Assembly: GCF_010093135.1 (NCBI RefSeq)
Contig: NZ_PDWK01000005.1
Coordinates: 1 to 64,000, forward strand
DNA length: 64,000 nt
Direction of reading: 5' to 3'
Origin: Pseudoxanthomonas taiwanensis
GTDB taxonomy: Bacteria; Pseudomonadota; Gammaproteobacteria; Xanthomonadales; Xanthomonadaceae
The notes beneath the pieces are model-generated. The model ran no database searches and was not told the origin of the DNA. It saw only the letters and a list, made by a program, of their open reading frames with translations. Positions 51,288-62,720 of this stretch are shown piece by piece. Positions within the stretch are counted from its first letter, which is position 1; every line of letters begins with the position of its first letter. The position numbers and the translations under genes are program-made.

Positions 51288-53126
51288 ATGGCGGTCGAAG
51301 CCGCTCCCGGCAGCGAGCTGGTCCTGGTCAAGGTGGTCGCGCTGCTGGGCGCGGCGGTGGTGACGGTGCCGTTGTTCCGGCGCCTGGGTCTGGGCCCGGT
51401 GCTCGGCTACCTGGCCGCCGGCCTGCTGGTCGGGCCGTTCGGGCTGGGCTGGTTCTCCGATCCGCAGGCCATCCTGCACGTGGCCGAACTGGGCGTGGTC
51501 ATGTTCCTGTTCCTGGTGGGGCTGGAGATGCGTCCGGCGCACCTGTGGAACCTGCGCGGGCAGATCTTCGGCCTGGGCGCCCTGCAGATCGGCGCCTGCA
51601 CCGCGGCCCTGACCGGGGTGGGGCTGCTGGCCGGCCTGCCGCCGGCGGCGGCCTTCATCGGTGCGGCCGGCTTCGTGCTCACCTCCACGGCCATCGTCAT
51701 GCAGCTGCTGGGCGAGCGCGGCGACATCGCCCTGCCGCACGGCCAGCGCATCGTCTCCATCCTCCTGTTCGAGGACCTGCTGATCGTGCCGCTGCTGGCG
51801 CTGGTGGCGTTCATGGCGCCGCTGCCGGCCGGGGAGGGCGGGGTGCGCTGGCGCGACGTGGCCACCGGCGTGGCGGCGCTGGCCGGGCTGGTGGTGGCCG
51901 GGGTGTGGCTGCTCAACCCGATGTTCCGCCTGCTGGCCGGCGCCCGCGCGCGCGAGCTGATGACCGCCGCCGCGCTGCTGGTGGTGCTGGGCGCGGCGCT
52001 GCTGATGGAGGTGGGCGGCCTGTCCATGGCCATGGGCGCGTTCCTGGCCGGTGTGCTGCTGTCCGGCTCCAGCTTCCGCCACCAGCTGGAGGCGGACATC
52101 GAGCCGTTCCGCGGCCTGCTGCTGGGCCTGTTCTTCCTGGGCGTGGGCATGGCCCTGGACCTGCGCGTGGTGGCGGCCGAGGCGCGCCTGGTGCTGCTGC
52201 TGGTGCCGGCGATGATGCTGGCCAAGGGCCTGTGCATCTACGCGGTGGCCCGGCTGCTGCGCAGCCCGCACGCCGAGGCCCTGGACCGGGCCGGGCTGAT
52301 GGCGCAGGGCGGCGAGTTCGCCTTCGTGCTGTTCGCCGCCGCGGCCGGCACCGGGCTGGGGGACGCGCGCACCTCGGCCACGCTGACCGCGGTGGTGGTG
52401 TTGTCCATGGTGCTCACGCCGCTGGTGCAGGTGGCGGTGGGCCGGTTCCTCCCGGCGCGCGCGCGGCCGTCCATGGACGGCATCGACGTGCCCAGGGGGC
52501 TGGACGGCAGCGTGCTGATCATCGGCTTCGGCCGCTTCGGCCAGGTGATGAGCCAGGCGCTGCTGGCCCGCGACGTGGACGTGACCATCATCGACACCGA
52601 CGTGGACATGATCCGCAGCGCCGCCGAGTTCGGCTTCAAGGTCTACTACGGCGACGGTACCCGCCTGGACGTGCTGCACGCCTCCGGTGCCGGGCGGGCG
52701 CGGGCGGTGGCGGTGTGCGTGGACGACCGCGATGCGGCCACCCGCATCGCTACCCTGGTGCGCGAGTCCTTCCCGCAGGCCAGGGTGCTGGTGCGCGCCT
52801 ACGACCGCGAGCACGCCCGCCAGCTGGTGGAGGCGGGCGTGGACTTCCAGGTGCGCGAGACCTTCGCCGCGGCGGTGGAGTTCGGCGAGGCCGCGCTGCG
52901 CGCGGTGGGCGTACCGGAGAACGAGGCCGCCGCCATCGCCGAGGAGGTGCGCCGGCTGGACGCCGAGCGCTTCGCCCTGGAACTGGCCTCCGGCAGCCTG
53001 GAGGGCGGCAAGCGGATGCTGCGCACCAACGTGCCCCAGCCCACGCCGCTGCGGCCGCCGCAGCGCCGGGGCCAGCGCCTGGACGGCGCGGCGGAGGCGG
53101 ACGGGGCGGGGCCGCCCGCGGCCTGA
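51288..53126 (+). CDS. Monovalent cation:proton antiporter, KefB/KefC (CPA2) type
   Basis: A 612-residue protein. About 12-13 membrane helices fill residues 1-395 with the CPA2 motifs ([49 protein letters not shown], and GGEFAFVLF). A RCK/TrkA-N domain follows (about 403-520): [18 protein letters not shown] with the NAD-binding GxGxxG-like pattern. It is most like KefC, the glutathione-gated K+ efflux system, but no KefF/KefG partner gene is present. The chain ends in a R/P/A-rich tail. A good ribosome binding site (AGGAGG) lies just upstream of the ATG. Confidence 0.92.
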   Translation: MAVEAAPGSELVLVKVVALLGAAVVTVPLFRRLGLGPVLGYLAAGLLVGPFGLGWFSDPQAILHVAELGVVMFLFLVGLEMRPAHLWNLRGQIFGLGALQIGACTAALTGVGLLAGLPPAAAFIGAAGFVLTSTAIVMQLLGERGDIALPHGQRIVSILLFEDLLIVPLLALVAFMAPLPAGEGGVRWRDVATGVAALAGLVVAGVWLLNPMFRLLAGARARELMTAAALLVVLGAALLMEVGGLSMAMGAFLAGVLLSGSSFRHQLEADIEPFRGLLLGLFFLGVGMALDLRVVAAEARLVLLLVPAMMLAKGLCIYAVARLLRSPHAEALDRAGLMAQGGEFAFVLFAAAAGTGLGDARTSATLTAVVVLSMVLTPLVQVAVGRFLPARARPSMDGIDVPRGLDGSVLIIGFGRFGQVMSQALLARDVDVTIIDTDVDMIRSAAEFGFKVYYGDGTRLDVLHASGAGRARAVAVCVDDRDAATRIATLVRESFPQARVLVRAYDREHARQLVEAGVDFQVRETFAAAVEFGEAALRAVGVPENEAAAIAEEVRRLDAERFALELASGSLEGGKRMLRTNVPQPTPLRPPQRRGQRLDGAAEADGAGPPAA

Positions 53127-53157
53127 GCGCGCCGTGCCCTACCGGGAAGGGCGACGG

Positions 53158-54063
53158 ATGGACGACAATACCGTCTTCCCTTCCGCCACGCCGGACTCCC
53201 GCCCGATGACCGCCCGCATCCTCGATGGCCGCCGCGTCGCCGACGCGCTGCTGGACGAACTCCGGACCCGTGTCGAAGCCCGCGTCGCCGCCGGCCGCTC
53301 CCGGCCCGGCCTGGCCGTGGTGCTGGTGGGCAACGACCCGGCCTCGGCCGTGTACGTGCGCAACAAGCGCCGCGCCGCGGAGAAGGTGGGCATCGAGGCC
53401 TTCGACTACGACCTGCCGGCCGGCACCCGCGAGGAGGAGCTGCTGGCCCTGGTGGACAGGCTCAACGCCGACCCGAAGGTGCACGGCATCCTGGTGCAGC
53501 TGCCACTGCCGGGCATCCCCGACGCCAGCCGCCTGATCGAGCGGATCGACCCGCGCAAGGACGTCGACGGCTTCCACCCCTCCAACGTCGGCCACCTGGC
53601 CCTGCGCCAGTTCGGCCTGCGCCCGTGCACCCCGCGCGGCATCATGACCCTGCTGGCCCACACTGACCGCCCGGTGCGCGGCCGCAACGCCACCGTGGTG
53701 GGGGTGAGCAACCACGTCGGCCGGCCGATGGTGCTGGAGCTGCTGATCGCCGGCTGCACCGTGACCGCCTGCCACAAGTTCACCCCGCGCGAGGTGCTGG
53801 AGCAGTCGGTGCGCAGCGCCGACATCCTGGTGGTGGCGGTGGGCCGGCCGGGCATCGTCCCGGGCGAGTGGGTCAAGCCCGGGGCGGTGGTGATCGACGT
53901 GGGCATCAACCGCCTGGACGACGGCCGTCTGGTCGGCGACGTGGGCTACGAGGCCGCGGCCGGGCGCGCCAGCTGGATCACCCCGGTCCCGGGCGGGGTG
54001 GGCCCGATGACCGTGGCCACCCTGATGCAGAACACCATCGAGGCGGCCGAGGCGGCCGACTGA
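53158..54063 (+). CDS. folD: Bifunctional methylenetetrahydrofolate dehydrogenase / cyclohydrolase
   Basis: A 301-residue Fol[30 protein letters not shown] (substrate-binding with the YVxxK lysine), [44 protein letters not shown] (NADP site; the usual GRS is GVSNHVG here), and [20 protein letters not shown]. It interconverts the one-carbon forms of folate. I prefer the ATG at 53158 because GGGAAGG lies seven bases upstream; ATG 53206 lacks a binding site, though it begins at the conserved MTARILDG. It lies 31 bp after the antiporter gene. Confidence 0.95.
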   Translation: MDDNTVFPSATPDSRPMTARILDGRRVADALLDELRTRVEARVAAGRSRPGLAVVLVGNDPASAVYVRNKRRAAEKVGIEAFDYDLPAGTREEELLALVDRLNADPKVHGILVQLPLPGIPDASRLIERIDPRKDVDGFHPSNVGHLALRQFGLRPCTPRGIMTLLAHTDRPVRGRNATVVGVSNHVGRPMVLELLIAGCTVTACHKFTPREVLEQSVRSADILVVAVGRPGIVPGEWVKPGAVVIDVGINRLDDGRLVGDVGYEAAAGRASWITPVPGGVGPMTVATLMQNTIEAAEAAD

Positions 54064-54153
54064 GCCGGCGTCCCGGCCGGGCAGGGCGCCCGGCCGGGCC
54101 AGGGATGGGATGCAGCGTGCCCGGCGGGGCCGGCGGCGGTGCCGGATCGGGTT

Positions 54154-54159
54154 TATAAT
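54154..54159 (+). promoter_or_regulatory. guaB: Consensus -10 box of the guaB promoter
   Basis: A perfect TATAAT stands out from the surrounding GC-rich DNA 23 bp before the guaB ATG. A matching -35 is not apparent. The predicted start at about 54166 gives a very short leader of 15-20 bases. Confidence 0.55.
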
Positions 54160-54161
54160 GA

Positions 54162-55649
<1,488 letters not shown>

Positions 55650-55785
55650 GCGGCCACCCCTCGCGGGGGCAAGGCCCCGCGCGCGCCGCCAGCGCCCGGC
55701 CACGGCAGCGGCCGGGCAGGGCACCCGCAGGCTCCCACACACCCGCCACACAATCCGATCCAACACCGCCGAGCGCCGGCCGCCG

Positions 55786-57354
55786 ATGACCGACATCCAC
55801 AGCGACAAGATCCTCATCCTCGACTTCGGCGCGCAGTACACCCAGCTGATCGCCCGGCGCATCCGCGAGATCGGCGTGTACTGCGAGATCTGGGCCTGGG
55901 ACCACGACCCGGCCGAGATCGCGGCCTTCGGCGCCCGGGGCATCATCCTCTCCGGCGGCCCGGAATCCACCACCCGGCCCGGCTCGCCGCGCGCGCCGCA
56001 GGAGGTGTTCGACGCCGGCGTGCCGATCCTGGGCATCTGCTACGGCATGCAGACCATGGCTGTGCAGCTGGGCGGCGCCACCGAGGCCGCGGACCAGCGC
56101 GAGTTCGGCCACGCCGAGGTGCAGCTGGTGGCGGCCGACCGCCTGTTCGAGGGGCTGAAGGACCATCCGGGCTCGCCGCCGCGCCTGGACGTGTGGATGA
56201 GCCACGGCGACCACGTCTCCGTGTGCCCGCCGGGCTTCACCGTCACCGCGAAGACCGACCGCATCCCGATCGCCGCCTTCGCCGACGACAATCGCCGCTG
56301 GTACGGCGTGCAGTTCCACCCGGAGGTGACCCACACCAAGCAGGGCACCGCGCTGCTGCGCCGCTTCGTGGTGGACATCTGCGGCTGCCGCACGCTGTGG
56401 ACCGCGGCCAACATCATCGAGGACCAGATCGCGCGCGTGCGCGAGCAGGTCGGCAGCGACGAGGTCATCCTCGGCCTGTCCGGCGGCGTGGATTCCTCGG
56501 TGGTGGCCGCGCTGCTGCACCGTGCGATCGGCGACCAGCTCACCTGCGTGTTCGTCGACACCGGCCTGTTGCGCTGGCAGGAAGGCGACCAGGTCATGGC
56601 CACCTTCGCCGAGCACCTCGGCGTGAAGGTGATCCGCGTGGACGCCGCCGACCGCTACTTCAGGGCGCTCGAGGGCGTGGCCGACCCGGAGGCCAAGCGC
56701 AAGATCATCGGCAACCTGTTCGTCGAGATCTTCGAGGAGGAATCGGCGAAGCTGCGCAACGCGCGCTGGCTGGCGCAGGGCACCATCTACCCGGACGTGA
56801 TCGAATCGGCCGGCAGCAAGACCGGCAAGGCCCACGTCATCAAGAGCCACCACAACGTCGGTGGCCTGCCGGCGCACATGAAGCTGGGCCTGGTCGAGCC
56901 GCTGCGCGAGCTGTTCAAGGACGAGGTGCGGCGCCTGGGCGTCGAACTCGGCCTGCCGCGGGAGATGGTGTACCGCCACCCGTTCCCCGGCCCGGGCCTG
57001 GGTGTGCGCGTGCTGGGCGAGGTCAGGCGCGAGTACGTCGAGCTGCTCGCCCGCGCCGACCACATCTTCATCGAGGAACTGCGCAAGGCCGGCCTGTATG
57101 ACAAGGTCAGCCAGGCCTTCGCCGTGTTCCTGCCGGTCAAGTCGGTGGGCGTGGTGGGCGACGCGCGCGCCTACGAGTGGGTGATCGCCCTGCGCGCGGT
57201 GGAGACCGTGGACTTCATGACCGCGCACTGGGCGCACCTGCCATACGACTTCCTGGGCCGGGTCTCCAACCGCATCATCAACGAACTGCGCGGCGTCTCC
57301 CGCGTGGTCTACGACATCTCCGGCAAGCCGCCGGCGACGATCGAGTGGGAGTGA
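55786..57354 (+). CDS. guaA: GMP synthase (glutamine-hydrolysing)
   Basis: A 522-residue enzyme with an N-terminal class I glutamine amidotransferase (residues 8-200): [32 protein letters not shown] (nucleophilic Cys) and [12 protein letters not shown] (His-x-Glu). The ATP-pyrophosphatase domain follows with the P-loop [15 protein letters not shown] (about 233) and the dimerisation domain, ending KPPATIEWE. It aminates XMP to GMP. The gene ends at a strong terminator, closing the core region before accessory genes begin. Confidence 0.97.
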   Translation: MTDIHSDKILILDFGAQYTQLIARRIREIGVYCEIWAWDHDPAEIAAFGARGIILSGGPESTTRPGSPRAPQEVFDAGVPILGICYGMQTMAVQLGGATEAADQREFGHAEVQLVAADRLFEGLKDHPGSPPRLDVWMSHGDHVSVCPPGFTVTAKTDRIPIAAFADDNRRWYGVQFHPEVTHTKQGTALLRRFVVDICGCRTLWTAANIIEDQIARVREQVGSDEVILGLSGGVDSSVVAALLHRAIGDQLTCVFVDTGLLRWQEGDQVMATFAEHLGVKVIRVDAADRYFRALEGVADPEAKRKIIGNLFVEIFEEESAKLRNARWLAQGTIYPDVIESAGSKTGKAHVIKSHHNVGGLPAHMKLGLVEPLRELFKDEVRRLGVELGLPREMVYRHPFPGPGLGVRVLGEVRREYVELLARADHIFIEELRKAGLYDKVSQAFAVFLPVKSVGVVGDARAYEWVIALRAVETVDFMTAHWAHLPYDFLGRVSNRIINELRGVSRVVYDISGKPPATIEWE

Positions 57355-57400
57355 TTCCGCGTCCGGCAGCGGCCGGCAGGATCAGGCACCAGAAACAGCT

Positions 57401-57427
57401 AAGCCCGCGTCACTGCGGGCTTTTTTT
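57401..57427 (+). terminator. Intrinsic terminator of guaA
   Basis: An eight-base perfect stem (57401-57408 with 57415-57422, loop of six) runs into a seven-T tract at 57421-57427. It lies 46 bp after the guaA stop, and its flank (cagctaagcccgcg) is shared with the hairpin in the ndk leader. Confidence 0.9.
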
Positions 57428-57480
57428 GAGCTTCTTGGCCGGCCCGGAGAAGAGGGAGGCCCTGAGGGTACCGTAGCGGG

Positions 57481-57509
57481 TTGTGGTAGCATTGCAGTCA
57501 TTTTGATAT
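57481..57509 (+). promoter_or_regulatory. Promoter of the toxin-antitoxin pair
   Basis: TTGTGG (57481-57486) and TGATAT (57504-57509) are 17 bases apart, 36 bp before the antitoxin ATG. The region is markedly A/T-rich. An autoregulatory operator is expected here for FitA-type proteins, but no clean palindrome can be defined by eye. Confidence 0.5.
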
Positions 57510-57544
57510 ATTTGCTGTCAACACCCTGATGGAGGTGTTTGGTC

Positions 57545-57799
57545 ATGGCTGTCCTGACGATCAGAAATGTGCCTGAAGACGTGCACCGGGCCTTGCGGGT
57601 GCGGGCCGCGCAGCATGGCCGCAGCACGGAGGCCGAGGTGCGCGAGATCCTGGCGGCGGCGGTCAAGCCCGAAAGCCGCGTGCGCATGGGCGATGCCCTG
57701 GCTGCCATCGGGCGGAAGATTGGCTTGACCGACGAAGACTTTGCCGATCTTGAGAGTGTCCGCGACAGGACGCCCGCCGAGCCGCCGAGGTTCGAATGA
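57545..57799 (+). CDS. FitA-like ribbon-helix-helix antitoxin
   Basis: An 84-residue protein with an N-terminal RHH DNA-binding fold (MAVLTIRNVPEDVHRALRVRAAQHGRSTEAEVREIL, residues about 1-42), and a C-terminal tail (GRKIGLTDEDFADLESVRDR) that would wrap the toxin. In FitA/VapB systems the antitoxin neutralises the PIN toxin and represses its own promoter. ATG at 57545 follows a GGAGG-containing leader. Its stop overlaps the toxin ATG by four bases. Confidence 0.9.
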   Translation: MAVLTIRNVPEDVHRALRVRAAQHGRSTEAEVREILAAAVKPESRVRMGDALAAIGRKIGLTDEDFADLESVRDRTPAEPPRFE

Positions 57800-58215
57800 T
57801 CGTCCTCGATACCAACGTCGTATCCGAGGCGATGAAGCCGGCGCCCAACGCAGTGGTCGTGGCGTGGCTGAATGACCAGGCGGCGGAGACTCTATACATC
57901 ACCAGCGTCACGCTGGCTGAGCTGCTGTTCGGCATCCAGGCACTGCCGCAGGGCAGGCGCAGGGACCTGCTGGATGGCGCGCTCAACGCGCTGCTGGAGC
58001 TGTTCAGGGATCGCGTGCTGTCCTTCGACACGGAGGCAGCGCTGTGCTACGCAGAGCTGGCCGTGGCGGCCAGGAATGGAGGGCGTGGCTTCCCGACGCC
58101 GGATGGCTACATCGCCGCCATCGCTGCATCGCGGGGCTTCATCGTGGCGTCACGCGATACCGCGCCCTTCGAGGCGGCTGGGGTGGCGGTCATCAATCCG
58201 TGGGACGGATCGTAA
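57796..58215 (+). CDS. PIN-domain ribonuclease toxin (FitB/VapC)
   Basis: A 139-residue PIN protein. The metal-binding acidic residues are in place: Asp5 in MIVLDTNVVSEAM, the Glu in TLAELLFGIQ (about residue 42), the Asp in PTPDGYIAAIA (about 102) and the last Asp in VASRDTAPF (about 120). The GYIAAIAASRGFIVASRDT segment is typical of FitB. Such toxins cut RNA, often tRNA or rRNA. It is joined to the antitoxin by ATGA overlap. All key residues are intact, so the module is likely active. Confidence 0.92.
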   Translation: MIVLDTNVVSEAMKPAPNAVVVAWLNDQAAETLYITSVTLAELLFGIQALPQGRRRDLLDGALNALLELFRDRVLSFDTEAALCYAELAVAARNGGRGFPTPDGYIAAIAASRGFIVASRDTAPFEAAGVAVINPWDGS

Positions 58216-58611
58216 GCCGAAATGCCTGCGACGCTGGATATCAGGCCAGGCCCTGCCAAGGGAACGAATGTGATTCACGCTGGATGTAACCAGGCGGCGT
58301 CGTTGCGGCAGCTTGGTTCGATAACTGACAAGAAGCTGGACAGGAAGAACATGAGTGTCACTCGACACCGTAGTCATCGGGCAGTCGCGCTCGCGAGGAG
58401 GGCGATTCACTACGCCATCCCCAGCGGCACGCTGTCGCACCGGCAGAAGGAGCGACACGTGGTGTCGCGCTGGTCGGTGGGCAAACGACAGCAGCCGGCC
58501 ACGGCGCCGCACAGCCGGCGCTCGACCGCGAACTCCGGGCGCAAGCGCTAGGCGGACACAGGAGTGGGGTAGAAGCGGCTTTGCGGCAAAGCGGACGACG
58601 CGGCGTCGTTC
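58216..58611. other. 396 bp without a recognisable gene
   Basis: Open frames on both strands here (for example about 58222-58551 on plus) are Arg/Ser-rich and lack a credible start and homology I can recognise. A small inverted repeat region lies near the right end (58578-58609). The interval lies between the toxin and metallopeptidase genes and may be the decayed remnant of a former insertion. Confidence 0.5.
58578..58609 (-). terminator. Two short adjacent stem-loops after the metallopeptidase gene
   Basis: Seven-base perfect arms at 58578-58584 / 58586-58592, and at 58595-58601 / 58603-58609, lie just downstream of the metallopeptidase stop on the minus strand. Loops are one base and there is no long T-run, so termination is only possible. 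Confidence 0.3.
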
Positions 58612-59325
58612 TCAGATCCCTTCGACATCGATTCCGTGCTCGGCCAGCCAGGCCTTGCGGTGCGCGTAGTCCGGCATGGCGCGCTCGACGCGCAACCAGA
58701 ACGAAGGGGTGTGGTGCGGCTCGTGCAAGTGGGCGATCTCGTGCACCAGCACGTACTCGGCGATGCGCGCCGGCAGCAGGATCGTCTTCCAATGGAAGTA
58801 CAGCCAGTCGCCCTTGCCACACGATCCCCAGCGGTAGCCCAGGTCCTGCACCTTCACGCCGGCCGGGGACACCTCCATGCGTGACTGGTACTCGGCAGCG
58901 CGGCTGGACAGCCAGGCCTTGGCACGCTCGCAGTACCAACGGATGAAGTGCTCGCGCGCGACGGACAAAGCGTCCCGGCGCAAGCAGAAGCGGCCCGCCG
59001 TCAGTTTGAGCGGAACGTCCTGCTGGCCCACCAGTTTGAGCCGATGGCTGCGCCCGAGGTACAGGAAGCCCTCGCCGTCCACGAACTGCTTGCGCGGCAG
59101 CCGACGCCGCAGGCGGTCCTTCTCGGCCAGCTTGGTATAGATCCAGAAGCGCTTTTCCAACACGAAGGCGCGCAGCGCGGACTCGTCCACTTCGGGCGGT
59201 GCCGACAGCACCAGCGCGCCGTCGCGCTCCACGGTGATCTGCATCGTCTTGCGGCGCGTGCTGCGTCGGAGCACGAAGCACAGGTCATCCACCTGAAGGC
59301 TGGGCGATTTCACAGGTGCCAGCAT
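58612..59325 (-). CDS. YgjP-like zinc metallopeptidase (DUF45)
   Basis: A 237-residue protein. The zinc site HEIAHLHEPHH (His195 and His199, with a further His in the following loop) is preceded by the family signature LGYRWGSCGKGDWLYFHW. N-terminal strands RKTMQITVERDGALVLSAP fit the SprT/YgjP-like family. This family commonly sits next to type I restriction genes (hsdR), as here, but its job there is unknown. It starts four bases after the hsdR stop, so the two are co-transcribed. No signal peptide. Confidence 0.9.
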   Translation of the reverse strand: MLAPVKSPSLQVDDLCFVLRRSTRRKTMQITVERDGALVLSAPPEVDESALRAFVLEKRFWIYTKLAEKDRLRRRLPRKQFVDGEGFLYLGRSHRLKLVGQQDVPLKLTAGRFCLRRDALSVAREHFIRWYCERAKAWLSSRAAEYQSRMEVSPAGVKVQDLGYRWGSCGKGDWLYFHWKTILLPARIAEYVLVHEIAHLHEPHHTPSFWLRVERAMPDYAHRKAWLAEHGIDVEGI

Positions 59326-59329
59326 CGGT

Positions 59330-62300
59330 TCATACCTGCACCAGTTTGTCGTGGTTGGCGCGGGCCTGCTCCATCAGCTTGTCGGCCAGCACGCCCGCCT
59401 TGTCGATGTCCACCAGTGGCGGTCGCAGCCGCATCAGGTGATCGAACAAGTATCCATTCAGCTCGTCCTGTGCAGCGCGCTTGTGGGGGCTCCAGATGCC
59501 CCGGTTGCTCTGCAGCTCCTGCACGAGGAGGTCCACCAGTTCCACGGTCACGTCCTTCAGCCGCAGCAGTTCGGCCGACGTGGGCGCTCGCCCGGCACAG
59601 ACCACGTCCAGCACCGTGCGCAGGAACGGCGCGCAATGCTCCGGCAGGTCGCCGGGCACATCGACAGCCCCCGCCGTGCCCGTGCGCAGTTCGTCGATGA
59701 TCTTCTGCAGCTGCGCGATGACCTCGTTCCACTGCTCACCCAGGGACTTGAGAATCTCGTTCAGCCGCTCGGAGAGCTTGCGGTACAGCACCGGGTCCTC
59801 GTCCGCATGTTTGCGGATGTGCGAGCGGATCGCATGCTCCATTTCCGAGGCTTTGGCGCGATCATTGGCCGCGCGAGCCAGGTGGGTATCGAACTCGGCG
59901 TCGGTCAGCTGGATCGGCGGAATCTTGGGGTCGATGCCCAGCGAGATCACGTGGTCGTCGATCAGCTTCCGCACCTTGGCGCCGACGTCCTTGCCGAGAA
60001 CCGGCGTGTCCTTGTAGCGGTTGCGTGCCCGCGCGTAGATGTAGGCCAGTCGTTTGGCGTCGCCCGAGTACGGCAGCCCCTCCGGGCGCGGCAGCACCGT
60101 GTCCAGCGATGCCAGGAAGGCTTTGAGCTTGACCGCAAACTCGGCCCGCAGCCTCTCGCTGCCCAGCACCTCGACGCAGGCCTCGGTATCATCCAGCGAC
60201 TCGATGCCCCGCTGGCGGAACAGGTCCACCACGCGCAGGTGCCGGTCGCGCAGCACCGGGATTTCATCCTTCAGGCTGGCCAACGCGCCTTCCACGTCTT
60301 CGTCGGCGTAGGCAGCGAGGGCTTCCTTCAGGTGCTGCGCCACGCCGTAGTAGTCCACCACGATGCCGCAGCGCTTGCCGAAGCCGGTGCGGTTGACGCG
60401 GGCGATGGCCTGCAGCAGCTCGGCTTCCCGGATCGGCCGATCCAGATACATGACGCCCTCGATGGGCGCATCGAAGCCGGTGAGCAGCATCGACTTCACC
60501 ACCAGGAAGGCCAGCGGGTCGGCCTTGGCCGGGTCGGCGTGGAACAGTGGCTTCTTGAAGCGCTTGATCAGTTGCTCATGCCGGGCGGAATCGGTCCACA
60601 CCTTCCACGCCGGATCGTCGTTGTTGCTGCCCGAGATGATGGGCGCGAACTCGAGGCGCGCCAGCGTGTCGCGGTAGCGCCAGGCCTGCACCAACGCCTG
60701 AACCTTGGGCGGGCGCTGGCACAGGGCCTCGTCGTCCAGCGCCTTGTCCTGCGGACTCAGGCGCTCGGCCTCGGCCAGCAGCTCGTCGCGCGCGGTCTTC
60801 AGCGCCTCGAAGTATCGGATCGCCGCCAGCCGGCTGTAGGCGACGACCTGGGCCTTGTAGCCATTGGGCAGGATGTTGGTCACGTAGTGGCGCAGCATGT
60901 CGCGCGCCTTGTCGGCGATCAGCGCCGGAGCTTCGAAGATATGGCCCTTGGTGGCGTACTTCCGCTTGATCGCCTCCAGCTCCTCGGGCGTGTGCTGGCG
61001 GAACAGGTCCTCAAACAGCTCGTCCAGGCTGGCGTCGTCCTTGACCGCACCCTTGGCGGTGCGACCCTCGTACAGCACCGGCACCGTGGCGCCGTCGGCC
61101 TCGGCTTCCTTGATGGTGTAGCGGTCGATGAACTCGCCAAAGATCTCATGGGTGCGCTTCTTCTCGCCCATGATGATCGGCGTGCCGGTGAAGCCGATGC
61201 GCGCGCAGTTGGGCAGCCCGGCCAGCAGGTTGGCGTGCAGGTCGCCGGACTGGGTGCGGTGGGCTTCGTCCACCAGCACGAGGATGCTGTCGTCCTCGTT
61301 CAGCACTTCGAACTCTTCACCGGACTTGTAGCTGACCTTAGGCTCGGCCACCTTGGGCAGGTCGTCGGCCGTCAGGGGGGCATCGTCCGTCGTGTCGGTG
61401 TCGCGGTACTTCTGGATGGTGGCGAAGATCAGGCCCGGTCCCTTGCGCCGCGCCAGCGCCTTCACGCCGGCCGTGCTTTCGGCTACCTCCACCACCTCGC
61501 CGGTCAGGGTGGCGGTTTCCGAAAGCTGGCGCTGCAGGTCCTTGCGGTCGGTGACGACGATGACCTTGAAGCGCCGCAGTTGCGCATCTGCGCGCATCTT
61601 GCGCACCAGGAATACCATCGTCAGGCTCTTGCCCGAGCCCTGGGTGTGCCAGATGATGCCGCCGCGCTGGTCGTGTTCGCCGTGCTGCAGACGCGTCTTG
61701 CCGGTCCTGAGCCGGGCAAGGGCGCGGTTGACGGCCCGGTACTGCTGGTAACGGCAGACCGACTTGATGGTTTGGCCACCCACCTGCATGAACAGCAGAA
61801 AGTTCTTGATCACGTCCAGCAGGTGTGCGGGCGGCAGCAGGCCGGCGACCAGGCGCTCCTGCTCCGACAGGCTGGACCTGCCCAGCTTCTGCGCCACCTC
61901 GATCTCGCTGCCGCTGCCGTCAGGCCCGACGACGGTCTTCCACTGCGCATAGTGCTCGAAGGCCGCACCGATGCAGCCCACGCGCGCTTCGTCGAAGCTC
62001 GTCGCGATGAGCAACTGATTGGTGGCGAACAACGCCTCGTTGCCCTCGTTGTCTTCGATCTCGTAAGCGGCCTTGCGCTGGTTGCTGTAGCGGCGCAGCT
62101 GGTCCACCGCCTCGGCCAACGGCTCGGGGATGGACGGGCTCTTGCACTCCACCACCACCAGCGGGATGCCGTTCACCAGCAGTACCAGGTCGGGCACGAT
62201 GAAGGCCTTGCCGCTGTTGTAGCCGGGCGGGCAATCGACGCGATACTGGTTGACGACGGTGAAGCGGTTGTTGGCTGGCGTATCCCAGTCGAAGTAGCGG

Positions 62301-62647
62301 ATCGTCTGGCCGCGACCGCCATCCCAGCCGGGCAGGCCTTCAACGGTCAGCCCCTTGATCAGCAACTCGGTGGCCTTCTGGTTGGCCTCCATCAGCTTGT
62401 GCGTACCGAGCCGGGTGATGGCGGACACGGCTTCCGACAGGCGTGCATCGTCCAGCCAGGGCTGGCCGTCCGGGCCGGGGTTCAAAGCCCGCAGCCGCTC
62501 GCGCAGCACGCCCTCCTGGATCACTTCCGAGAAGCTGCCGCGCCCCGTCACCTTCGGGTCGTCCAGGCTGCCCTCGATATGGACCCAGCCCAGCCCCTCA
62601 AGCTGCGCTACGAACGGCTTTTCAACGTCTTCGAGCTCCCACCCCAT
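59330..62647 (-). CDS. hsdR: Type I restriction endonuclease, R (motor/nuclease) subunit
   Basis: A 1105-residue HsdR. The N-terminal PD-(D/E)xK nuclease is visible as IVPDLVLLVNGIPLVVVECKS (Asp153, Glu167, Lys169). The SF2 helicase core follows: Walker A HTQGSGKSLT (about 335-345), DEAH in LVDEAHRTQSG (about 460), motif III FTGTP, and motif VI-like QAIARVNRTGFGKR. A C-terminal helical region would dock onto HsdM. HsdR translocates DNA and cuts when roadblocked. ATG at 62647 has AAGGAG six bases upstream. HsdM and HsdS are not seen in this window and should lie to the right. Confidence 0.96.
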   Translation of the reverse strand: MGWELEDVEKPFVAQLEGLGWVHIEGSLDDPKVTGRGSFSEVIQEGVLRERLRALNPGPDGQPWLDDARLSEAVSAITRLGTHKLMEANQKATELLIKGLTVEGLPGWDGGRGQTIRYFDWDTPANNRFTVVNQYRVDCPPGYNSGKAFIVPDLVLLVNGIPLVVVECKSPSIPEPLAEAVDQLRRYSNQRKAAYEIEDNEGNEALFATNQLLIATSFDEARVGCIGAAFEHYAQWKTVVGPDGSGSEIEVAQKLGRSSLSEQERLVAGLLPPAHLLDVIKNFLLFMQVGGQTIKSVCRYQQYRAVNRALARLRTGKTRLQHGEHDQRGGIIWHTQGSGKSLTMVFLVRKMRADAQLRRFKVIVVTDRKDLQRQLSETATLTGEVVEVAESTAGVKALARRKGPGLIFATIQKYRDTDTTDDAPLTADDLPKVAEPKVSYKSGEEFEVLNEDDSILVLVDEAHRTQSGDLHANLLAGLPNCARIGFTGTPIIMGEKKRTHEIFGEFIDRYTIKEAEADGATVPVLYEGRTAKGAVKDDASLDELFEDLFRQHTPEELEAIKRKYATKGHIFEAPALIADKARDMLRHYVTNILPNGYKAQVVAYSRLAAIRYFEALKTARDELLAEAERLSPQDKALDDEALCQRPPKVQALVQAWRYRDTLARLEFAPIISGSNNDDPAWKVWTDSARHEQLIKRFKKPLFHADPAKADPLAFLVVKSMLLTGFDAPIEGVMYLDRPIREAELLQAIARVNRTGFGKRCGIVVDYYGVAQHLKEALAAYADEDVEGALASLKDEIPVLRDRHLRVVDLFRQRGIESLDDTEACVEVLGSERLRAEFAVKLKAFLASLDTVLPRPEGLPYSGDAKRLAYIYARARNRYKDTPVLGKDVGAKVRKLIDDHVISLGIDPKIPPIQLTDAEFDTHLARAANDRAKASEMEHAIRSHIRKHADEDPVLYRKLSERLNEILKSLGEQWNEVIAQLQKIIDELRTGTAGAVDVPGDLPEHCAPFLRTVLDVVCAGRAPTSAELLRLKDVTVELVDLLVQELQSNRGIWSPHKRAAQDELNGYLFDHLMRLRPPLVDIDKAGVLADKLMEQARANHDKLVQV

Positions 62648-62690
62648 CAACGACTCCTTTGCGGGAATTGGATGCAGCGCACGCCAATTT

Positions 62691-62720
62691 CATCCGTTTT
62701 CATCCGTTTTCATCCGTTTT
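62691..62720. repeat. Three tandem copies of a 10-bp unit
   Basis: catccgtttt occurs three times in a row at 62691-62720. The array crosses the stop codon of the ATP-binding protein gene (62700-62702), so the repeat number alters only its last few residues, and it also forms the spacer to hsdR. Confidence 0.9.

Noticed and set aside
48399-52814. A 1471-codon minus-strand frame over the moeA-moeB-kef region
   Set aside because: It has no recognisable domain, is H/Q/R/A-rich throughout and lies opposite several certain genes.
53206-53208. folD start at the ATG beginning MTARILDG
   Set aside because: It lacks a ribosome binding site, while ATG 53158 has GGGAAGG at the right distance; both remain possible.
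58222-58551. Possible 109-residue gene after the PIN toxin
   Set aside because: Arg/Ser/His-rich, with no family resemblance and no convincing start; treated as non-coding.
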